DNA of 34,731 nt from a virus: positions 1 through 34,731 of the IMG/VR virus record IMGVR_UViG_3300025483_000040; one strand, given 5' to 3'. This document shows, piece after piece, positions 16,556-24,900 of the stretch; within the stretch, counting starts at the first letter, position 1; each line of letters opens with the position of its first letter. Position numbers and translations under genes: made by a program. Below the pieces are notes generated by a model, which had not been told where the DNA came from, did not search any database, and was given only the letters and a program-made list of their open reading frames with translations.

Positions 16556-19500
16556 TGTCGCTAGAACCGACACCTTTGAGATTCAAAGACAAAAAATTAA
16601 TGATATTGGATCTCAAATATTTGGTCTTACACAAGGTGGTAGCGACCTTGCTACAGGCAATTTAAGATTAGGAGATGGGGGTAGAGCAGCTCCATCTTTA
16701 TCTTTCATTAATGACCCAACTTTGGGATTATATAGATCGGGAACCTCTGAATTTGAATACGTTACTTCTGGAAAAAGAATCATCAAATACGGTGGTTTTG
16801 AGAATGTTTCATATAGAAACCTCATTTTCCAAAAAAACTTATTAATTGATAGTGGAGTAACAGTCACTAACGGCGGACAAAATTATGATGTCGGTACATT
16901 TAGTGATGTAATTTTAACAGGTGGTTCTGGCGTAAATTCACGAGCATCTTTAAATGTTGAAGAATTTGTAGGAACTGTTACCAACCAAGGAGCAAATTAC
17001 ACTAACGGTCAATTTTTAGGAGTTCCTGTTACTGGTGGTAATGGCACTGGAGGAATTCTTACTGTCCAGGTTGATGGTATTACTGGTACTATTTCTAACG
17101 CTGGCAGTGGATATGTTCCTGGAACATACACTTCTGTCCCACTCACAGGTGGAACGGGAACTAGTGCTGAAGCAACTGTAACAGTTACTGGAACTGTTAC
17201 TACAACTGGTACTATTTCTAACGCTGGATCTGGGTATGCAGTTAATTCATACACTGGTATTGAACTTTTAAATACACCAACAACCACGTATGCAGTAACA
17301 GCAAATGGCACACCTGCGTTTGTTATTGATAGTTCTACAGCTCCAACATTATCGTTAATTCCTGGAAACACATACAGATTTGATCTTTCTGATGCATCTG
17401 TAGCAGCATACACATTTGCTGTATTTGATGAGTTTGGATTACCTTTAGACAGCAACTACGTATCTTTTGCTAAGGGAACTCAGGGTCAAGCAGGAGCATT
17501 TTTTGATCTAATTGTCAAACCTTCAGCACCAGTAGGAACTTCTATTCAATATAGAGCCAGCAATGCTGCTGATATGGGTGCGCCTATTAATATTGTTTCT
17601 GGTTCTGCTGGAGACTATGGATCTGGCATGGTCGTATCTATTACTGCCGATCCAAACGAAGTTGTTACAAATGTTACAATCACAGATCCTGGTGATGGAT
17701 ATGTTGCTGGTGATGTTCTTACTGTATTTGCTGCAGATTTAAGTTCTCCCACTGCAACTGGTTTTGAATATACAGTTTCTACTGTAACATATGCAGGTAC
17801 GGTAACCGATGTAACAGTTACTGATATTGGACAAAATTATGTAAATGGGGATCCACTATCTGCTTCTAATACAAATCTATGTCCATATGGTGAAAATGTA
17901 GGATCTGGATTTGCGTTTGATGTAACATCAAACCCAGGAAAAGTAATTCTTTCTACATTTTCTAGCAAAGGAACTGATTATACGGTAAATGATGTATTGG
18001 GTATTCCAGGTAGAACTTCTGGTTTAACATCTACTCTAGCAACAGACAATACTACAATTACAGTAACTAGCACTGCTGGTATTGTTCCTGGATCAACACT
18101 AGATAATGTCAGTGGAGCAGGTACTTTTGCTGCTGGAACAACTGTTGTTTCTGTTACTGATGAAACTAATTTTGTAATTTCGACACTTCCAACTGGAGCA
18201 GGTGCAGTAACATTTGATTTAGTCCCGCCATATGGAGAAGGAACTACTGCATATCAATTTACAGTTTCTCGTACTGGTGTTGTAACTGGAGTCACCATTG
18301 AAAGTGGGGGAAATGGATATGAAGTTGGTGACACTTTAAGCGTATTTGCTCCAGATTTAACAACACCCATCACATATACTGTAAAAACTGGCAGTGTATC
18401 TAAGGTTGATTTTACATCAACATATCCTGTAGCGCAGTTTACTGCTGGCGATCAAGTAAAGAAAAAAGATGGTACTATCGTTACAACAACCACAACTAGT
18501 GCTACTACAACATCTCAGGGGATATATGGTCCAGGACTAGCAACCACAACCAGTGGAAACGGTACTGGAGCAACAGTTTCAATTGAGAGAGATAGTAGCG
18601 GTGCTATTATATCAATTGCTTTCATCAATTCAGGATTTTATTATGCTGTTAACGATACTGTCACGATTGCTGGCAACTTAGTAGGTGGTGCTACTCCAGC
18701 TGATGATGTTGTACTTACAATTACTGATGCTACTGTAGAAACTCCAAGAGAAGTTGCAGAGGTAGTATCTGCAGGAGGAACAAACATTGACTATTTGGTT
18801 CTAGATTCAACTGGATATTCTGCTGCAGATATCTTGGTTAAATCTGGTACTACTTCGCCAGAATATACAATCAACACAATTACAGAAACCTCTGACAGAT
18901 TTTCTATTAATACTGGTAGTGGTGATAGTTTTGCTCCAAACTTAACTCTATATTCTGGAAATACTTACACCTTTGATTTCTCTGATGTCTCTAATTCTAA
19001 TGGTGGTCATGTTTTCGCGTTATCTAAATTCAGAGATGGTGCATTTGAACCAAGTAGAATCACTGGTGTAACAACACAACTTGTCACAGCAAATGCTCAA
19101 ATTACAGTAGCAAGCACTGCAGGAATTCTTCCTGACATGACTGTTATTGTTGCTTCTGGAACAGGAACTCTACCAGATGGAACCCGTGTTTTATCCGTCG
19201 ATGATGCCACAACTCTAACACTTGACGAAGTGCCAGCATCACCAGGCGCAGCAACGCTCCAGTTTAATGGAAATGAGTTTACAGATGGTGTATTCAGAGA
19301 TAGCACTGTTACAACAATTCAGGTATCTGACGCAACACCAACTACCTTATACTATTATTGTACTGTACACCCAAATATGGGTGGTTATGATAATACAGAA
19401 ATTGCAATTACCACAGATCCAAATAATCCAAAAACTTTTGGATCTGATTTAGAAATCACAATATCTTCTATTCAATCAGAATCATCTATATCTTTAGATA

Positions 19501-21419
19501 TTGTCAATGGTGCTGTCACTGCATCTGATGTAACAGCAGATGGTTTAACTGCTGGAACAGCAGAAGTTAGTAACACATTAACAGCGCCAAATATCGCAGG
19601 TGTTCTGATTTCAGCAACTAACATTAACTCAACTACAACTTTCAATATAACGTCACCGCAAATTACGGCAGATGGTAATTTTTCTGTTGGTGCTACATTG
19701 CAAGTTGCATCAGTAAGTGGTAATCTTTCTACACCAGGCGAAATTAAAACCACCACCGTCTTTAATTGCAATGATAGATTAACTATCACGAATAATCAAA
19801 TTGCTACTCTTGGAACTGATGATCTTATCCTTGATCCACCAGCAAATAGAGTAGCAAAAGTACAAGCAGACACTGCTTTAATTATTCCAGCAGGTGACAC
19901 TAGTGCTCGTCCCGCTGCTGGTATAGTTGCTGATGGTGCTATTAGATACAATACAGAAACTAACCAGTATGAAGGTTATAGTTCTGGCACTAGCACTTGG
20001 TCTTCTTTAGGTGGCGTAAGAGATCTGGATGGAAATACTTACATTGCTGCAGAAGAAACGGTTGGTGCAAATGATAATACATTGTGGTTCTACAATGACA
20101 ACATCAATACGATTAGGGTTACACCAAATCACCTAGAGTTTGTTAACGTAAAGAAAATACGTTCTATCAACACTTCTGCTCCAGCATATACAGAATGGGC
20201 AGCACAAACTGCAGTTACACAAGGATCATATGTAAAATACGGAAACAATTTATATGAGGTCACAGTTGCTGGTACTACAGGAACTACTGGAACAGAACCA
20301 ACACATGTAACAGGTGCTGCAGTAAATGGTACTGCAACACTTACTTGGAATTCTTTAGCGGTTTCTTCATTAACGTTTGAAGATATCGAAGAGGTCAAAA
20401 TTGGACCCATTACAGATACCCCACTTACTATTTCTGGTGATCTTAGATTAGTAAGCAATGTAATTTCTACCGATGTTAGTGATCTCCTCTTAAGACCAAA
20501 TGCTGGTAAGAAAATAGTAGTTGACTCACTTACCACTTTTACTTTACCTGTAGGAACTGAAACTCAAAGAGGCATTCCTGCACAGGGTGGTGTTAGATTT
20601 AACACAACTTCTAGTCAGTTTGAAGGTTATGATGGATCTAACTGGGGTTCTCTTGGTGGTGTTAAAGACGTTGACCAAAACACATACATTATTCCAGAAA
20701 CTTCCCCTGGTGCTAATGAGAATACATTATACTTCTATAATGACAATAACAAAACTCTAGAGTTGACTACAACTGCATTAGATTTTTACGCAGTTGATAC
20801 GATTAGATCACAGACCAGTGATGAGCTTGAAATCACTGCTTCGTTAATTACTTTTGACAGTGCCGCTACAACTATTGATAATACGGCTACGACAAGAACA
20901 TTCTTACATTCGAGTAAACAATATTTTGATATTGGACTATCTGGTGGTGTAAATGTTGATCCTGTCTTAAGACTTGATGATCAAGGTGATGTGTATTTCA
21001 ACACTGGATTTGGAACTGGCACTTTTAGTGGAGTCAAAGTTTTTGATGGAGATTTAAAAGAATTTGAACTCTCTGATGCTAGAATTTTAACAGACAAACT
21101 CACTTTGATTAAGGGAACAATTGATGTTGTTAATAGCACGATTTACAATGCCTTAACAGAAAGAGGAGCAAAAACAACTGTTATTGCTGAGAACACTACT
21201 ACAGGAGAAAAGGAGTTCTTTGAATTTGGAATTCTAGATGATGGTGCGGATATATACCATACAGAGTATGGAAATGTTAGAACAGGAAATCAACTGATCA
21301 CTCCAACGTTTGAGTATACGTCCAATAATACAGCAAGACTCAATATTGATATTGCAACATCTGTTCTCAATACGCACACTATTAATATTACCGTCGTTTC
21401 AAACATTAGCAAGAAATAA
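16542..21419 (+). CDS. 1625-aa modular virion protein with cupredoxin-like domains
   Basis: Not assignable to a T4 gene with confidence. The N-terminus (DTFEIQRQKINDIGSQIFGL) resembles the short helical start of T4 gp9/gp10-type proteins (K-I-N-x-x-F/I). Next come four tandem G-x-x-Y modules of about 40 residues (104-235) and further such modules near 375-720. A cupredoxin-like domain without copper ligands lies at about 248-356, and one with His823, Cys940, His943 and Met946 at about 784-955, interrupted by a V-A-S-T-A-G-I-L-P beta module. Two knob-like repeats (I-R-Y-N-T ... L-G-G-V-R-D ... N-T-L-W-F-Y-N-D-N) follow near 1110-1200 and 1330-1415, with a carbohydrate-binding-like segment (about 1214-1273) between them. 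The last 80 residues loosely resemble the T4 gp9 C-terminus. The start overlaps the previous gene by 14 bases. A baseplate or fibre role is inferred from context. Confidence 0.8.
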   Translation: MPAINVARTDTFEIQRQKINDIGSQIFGLTQGGSDLATGNLRLGDGGRAAPSLSFINDPTLGLYRSGTSEFEYVTSGKRIIKYGGFENVSYRNLIFQKNLLIDSGVTVTNGGQNYDVGTFSDVILTGGSGVNSRASLNVEEFVGTVTNQGANYTNGQFLGVPVTGGNGTGGILTVQVDGITGTISNAGSGYVPGTYTSVPLTGGTGTSAEATVTVTGTVTTTGTISNAGSGYAVNSYTGIELLNTPTTTYAVTANGTPAFVIDSSTAPTLSLIPGNTYRFDLSDASVAAYTFAVFDEFGLPLDSNYVSFAKGTQGQAGAFFDLIVKPSAPVGTSIQYRASNAADMGAPINIVSGSAGDYGSGMVVSITADPNEVVTNVTITDPGDGYVAGDVLTVFAADLSSPTATGFEYTVSTVTYAGTVTDVTVTDIGQNYVNGDPLSASNTNLCPYGENVGSGFAFDVTSNPGKVILSTFSSKGTDYTVNDVLGIPGRTSGLTSTLATDNTTITVTSTAGIVPGSTLDNVSGAGTFAAGTTVVSVTDETNFVISTLPTGAGAVTFDLVPPYGEGTTAYQFTVSRTGVVTGVTIESGGNGYEVGDTLSVFAPDLTTPITYTVKTGSVSKVDFTSTYPVAQFTAGDQVKKKDGTIVTTTTTSATTTSQGIYGPGLATTTSGNGTGATVSIERDSSGAIISIAFINSGFYYAVNDTVTIAGNLVGGATPADDVVLTITDATVETPREVAEVVSAGGTNIDYLVLDSTGYSAADILVKSGTTSPEYTINTITETSDRFSINTGSGDSFAPNLTLYSGNTYTFDFSDVSNSNGGHVFALSKFRDGAFEPSRITGVTTQLVTANAQITVASTAGILPDMTVIVASGTGTLPDGTRVLSVDDATTLTLDEVPASPGAATLQFNGNEFTDGVFRDSTVTTIQVSDATPTTLYYYCTVHPNMGGYDNTEIAITTDPNNPKTFGSDLEITISSIQSESSISLDIVNGAVTASDVTADGLTAGTAEVSNTLTAPNIAGVLISATNINSTTTFNITSPQITADGNFSVGATLQVASVSGNLSTPGEIKTTTVFNCNDRLTITNNQIATLGTDDLILDPPANRVAKVQADTALIIPAGDTSARPAAGIVADGAIRYNTETNQYEGYSSGTSTWSSLGGVRDLDGNTYIAAEETVGANDNTLWFYNDNINTIRVTPNHLEFVNVKKIRSINTSAPAYTEWAAQTAVTQGSYVKYGNNLYEVTVAGTTGTTGTEPTHVTGAAVNGTATLTWNSLAVSSLTFEDIEEVKIGPITDTPLTISGDLRLVSNVISTDVSDLLLRPNAGKKIVVDSLTTFTLPVGTETQRGIPAQGGVRFNTTSSQFEGYDGSNWGSLGGVKDVDQNTYIIPETSPGANENTLYFYNDNNKTLELTTTALDFYAVDTIRSQTSDELEITASLITFDSAATTIDNTATTRTFLHSSKQYFDIGLSGGVNVDPVLRLDDQGDVYFNTGFGTGTFSGVKVFDGDLKEFELSDARILTDKLTLIKGTIDVVNSTIYNALTERGAKTTVIAENTTTGEKEFFEFGILDDGADIYHTEYGNVRTGNQLITPTFEYTSNNTARLNIDIATSVLNTHTINITVVSNISKK
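16853..17240 (+). repeat. Four tandem G-x-x-Y beta modules of about 40 residues
   Basis: Successive units begin VTNGGQNY, VTNQGANY, ISNAGSGY and ISNAGSGY, and the first three continue through a L/V-T-G-G-x-G stretch. Units three and four are so alike that a perfect 23-base direct repeat remains at 17082-17104 and 17205-17227, exactly 123 bases (41 codons) apart, so frame is preserved. Confidence 0.85.
18892..19407 (+). other. Cupredoxin-like domain with a complete copper ligand set, split by an insert
   Basis: Residues about 784-955 of the 1625-aa protein. LTLYSGNTYTFDFSD precedes GGHVFALS, which supplies His823. The C-terminal strand reads YYYCTVHPNMGG, supplying Cys940, His943 and Met946 in the C-x2-H-x2-M spacing of some type-1 copper sites. 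Between the two halves, about 70 residues (from TANAQITVASTAGILP to LQFNG, roughly 19087-19269) form a separate beta module that is also found near 18040-18220. Copper binding is inferred from motif only. Confidence 0.6.
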
Positions 21420-21421
21420 AA

Positions 21422-21922
21422 ATGGCAACTACCGTAGATAAATTTGATTCAAAAGGTGGATTTTCTGTAGAGAAAACAATTCATATTGATGAACTGCATA
21501 ATGCAAAAGAATTTAATTCACTAGAAATTAAAAATTCCTTTTACTCGGATAGCACAACTACTAACTATATTTTGCGTGGTTTGAACACTGCTATCCTTCA
21601 ATTGGATGATATTGGAACTCAGATTTCTATTACAAATAATACAATCAATTTTATAACTGGACACATTGTTGGAGTGAATGCACAAGCAGTTGTCAAAACT
21701 TTAAAAATTGAAAGTGCTGTGTCTTGTGATGGTTCGGGAAATGTTACTATTCTTTCTAATATGGTAACAACTATCAAAGATGATGTACCATCTGGACAAA
21801 CCTGGAATGTTGCTCCAATTGGATCTTCAAACAGATTTAGTTACACAACCACCAGAGCTGGCACAACAAATACAATTAAATGGATTGCATCAACTCAGGT
21901 TATCAGTATTGATTGGGTCTGA
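21422..21922 (+). CDS. 166-aa virion structural protein of the cyanophage cluster
   Basis: The gene starts two bases after the preceding stop and is probably translated from the same message; the site before the ATG is only AAGAAAT. The protein has no signal peptide or membrane segment. Its N-terminal half (FSVEKTIHIDELHNAKEFNS, then IKNSFYSDSTTTNYILRGLN) and its C-terminal half (VSCDGSGNV, then TTIKDDVPSGQTWNV, then NRFSYTTTRAGTTNTIKW) look like beta-rich structural segments. I recognise the C-terminal pattern as recurring in T4-like cyanophage structural clusters, but know of no assigned function. It is flanked by the two giant modular proteins, so it could be a connector or fibre-base protein; that is inference. 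Confidence 0.8.
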   Translation: MATTVDKFDSKGGFSVEKTIHIDELHNAKEFNSLEIKNSFYSDSTTTNYILRGLNTAILQLDDIGTQISITNNTINFITGHIVGVNAQAVVKTLKIESAVSCDGSGNVTILSNMVTTIKDDVPSGQTWNVAPIGSSNRFSYTTTRAGTTNTIKWIASTQVISIDWV

Positions 21923-21923
21923 T

Positions 21924-21931
21924 GCTAAATA
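21924..21931 (+). promoter_or_regulatory. Variant late-promoter-like octamer before the 3011-aa gene
   Basis: GCTAAATA differs from NATAAATA at one position and starts two bases after the stop codon of the 166-aa gene, 37 bases before the ATG at 21969. The leader also holds GGGAG (21953-21957), a possible ribosome site, though 11 bases from the start. The same NCTAAATA variant appears before gp13. Confidence 0.45.
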
Positions 21932-21968
21932 TAAAAGAGGATAAACGGGACGGGAGCTAGTTGGCACC

Positions 21969-24900
21969 ATGAGTTTTAATATCAATTCCGATAAAGAGCA
22001 ATTTAGAGGTTCAAAACCTCAACTTATCGGTGATAATGAACTAACAATCAGGGGTGGTACAGGGTCTCTGGAAAGAGAAATTGTAAGAACCCAGCTAGAT
22101 GCTGCAACGGGTTTACCTCGTGTTGGTATCAATAGAACTGGAGAAAGAGTAAATAACATCGTTATTACTTCTGGTGGTTCTGGATACACGACTGCTCCAT
22201 CAGTTGCTGTTGATGGACCAGCAACTGCAACTGCATTTGTCTTCAACGGAGAAGTTACTAGCATTGCTGTCAATGATCCTGGCAGTGGATACACTACTGC
22301 ACCAACTGTAACTATTACTGGTGGCGGTGGTCTAGGTGCTACTGCTACTGCTGTTCTTGACACTGTTGATTTTGAACTTGATATCAACGGTGCTATCAGA
22401 ACATCTACGTCAATCATTTCTGATACTGCTAGAGTTTTAAATCTAGATATTGATAATTTTGTTACCCCCGACCTAAATTTAAGAGGTCCAAACCTCAAAA
22501 ATTACGCTAATAATTCTGGAACTCCTTGGTCAGCTGGCGTTATTGTTCAAAAAGACAGTTACAGATGGTTTGGTCAAAACATTTATCAATGTGTACAGAC
22601 TGGTGAAACTGGATCATCAGCTCCAGTTCACTTAGACGGAACTGAAGATAACGGAACAGCACAGTTTAAGCATATTGGATTTAGAGTAGATGACTCTAAT
22701 GCATTCCAATTTGGAGAGACAGGAGACGCTGGTGTATTTCCAAGATCAATCACTCCGCTCCTAGGTGATAGATCTGACAAGATTGCTACCACAGAATACG
22801 TCCTCAACCTAGCAACAAATGATGTTGGTGGTCGTATTTACGTTTCACAGCAGATTGGTTCTGACCTAAACGACGGTCGTTCTGCTGTAAACCCAGTTAG
22901 AACAATTAAAAAGGCAGCACAGGAAGCATGGAAAACTCCTGGCGTCAAAGAAACTATTATCGTTTCTGGTGGAGATTATGTAGAAGATAACCCAATCTCT
23001 CTACCACCAGATTGCTCGGTTGTTGGTGATAACTTGCGTCTGGTACTCATCAGACCTGCCAATCCTGGCAAACACATGATGAAGTTTGGTGATAAAAACT
23101 ATGTAATTGGTGTTACTTATCGCGATCAAATTGATTCCAATGGAGACCCAGTTGCTACTTGGGACTTTGCTATGGTCTTTGACGATAAGCAAAGAATCAT
23201 CATGGACAAAGAAGTCAATGGAGACTTCGGTGTTAACTTCCCCGTTGGACATCAAATTTTTGGACCAGATGAATTTAGAGTTGGATTTCAACAAAACACT
23301 GGATTATCACAACTAGCATCTGGATTAGAAGTAGTTGGTGTTAACACTGGTGCTAGAGCAAAAATTACAGGTGTAAGTTTTACACAAACCACAGGAGCAA
23401 ATGCATATACTACTGGTAGTGTTGATGTTAGATTAACCAGTGGTTCCTTTGTTGAGGGTGAGAGATTTACATATATTTTATCAGCAAGTGCGGGAAGTGC
23501 TCTCAGTGCTCTAACTATTAGTCAGACTGCTGGAGCAAATAAACTTAGATTTACAACCGATCCAACTTCAACTATTCCCCCAGGAACATACGTTTTCCTC
23601 GATGATGTAGACAATAGTAGTTTTGCTTCGGGGTATTATGAAGTTGCAAACATCGATGATGACAACGCGCCAACATATTGGGAGGTCACATTTGTTCCCA
23701 TTCTAAATTCTCCAACTTGGGAAACATCACAAACAGAATCAGTATCTATTTTTGCTGCTAACGTAGTAACTCAAACGTTCGACAGCGTTTCACTTGAATC
23801 AATTAGAGCTGAAGGTGAGGTCGTTTCTATAGACGAAGATTTCATTACAACACTTCCTATCTCAAGAATTGACTTCTCCTTGCAAGGGGATCCAAGTATT
23901 GCAACTGGTGGTTTTCAACAGGAACAATTTGGTAATGCAGAAGACTTAGGTGGTATTGTATTTTACACTAATGCACTAGTTGGTAGATCTAACATCCACG
24001 AGTTCAAAGAAGGACAAGAAATTTTAATTGAAGGACTACCAACAACATCTCCAGACCTCTCTTTGCTGAATGGAAAGCAAAGAATTTACAAAGTTCTAGA
24101 AGATGCTGATGGTCGTGCTAGAAGATTTGTTATTCCTAAGAAGATTCCATCAATTGTAGATGCTAATTTTGATCCAGGAACAAGTGCGATTGTAAAGAAT
24201 TTTTCTAGAGTTGTTACTCTTACTTTACTCAACTCACCAAACTCTTTCCCACTAGCAACTCCTGTCGAAAGAAGATATCAGGATGCTTGTAATCTTATCA
24301 GAAATAATAGAGAATTTATTGCTGATGAAGTAGTTGGTCGCGTTAATGATGAGTTTAAACATGATCACTATGCAGTATACAATGTTGGAACTGATGGTAA
24401 TGGAGACCAAACGTTTGATATTTACTTAGGTCCAACTCAAGATGTCCACACATATGTGAGTGGTGGTACAGTAACATATCTTGGTGTATCCAGAAACATT
24501 AGTGCTTTTACATATGATAACGCTATTACTGGTGTAGCAACCATTACGCTTGCAACTGGATTCAGTACCTTACCAGAAGATTCTATTGTAAAACTAGCAG
24601 ATATTCTGTTGTCTTGTGATGCTGGACAAAAAGTATATCCCTCATATAGTTCACCAACTTCTGGAAGTAATACTGGAAGTAATGGTGACGAGCAATGCCG
24701 TCAAGATGTCGTACACTTCCTGAATGCTCTAGTAAGAGATTTAGAATTTGGTTCTAACCACAACATTATTGATTCTGCCAAGAAATATATTATTGGCGGT
24801 AAAATCACTTACATTGAAGATGAGATCATCCAGAATGTTCGTGCTATCGAATATGCCAGAGAACTTGCAACTTATGCAATGTGTAACTGGAGAACTGGAA

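Noticed and set aside
17009-17455. Reverse-strand frame of 148 codons, and others like it on the - strand
   Set aside because: They are shadows of repetitive Thr/Gly/Val-rich coding sequence; the complement yields Pro/Val-rich frames without promoters or ribosome sites.
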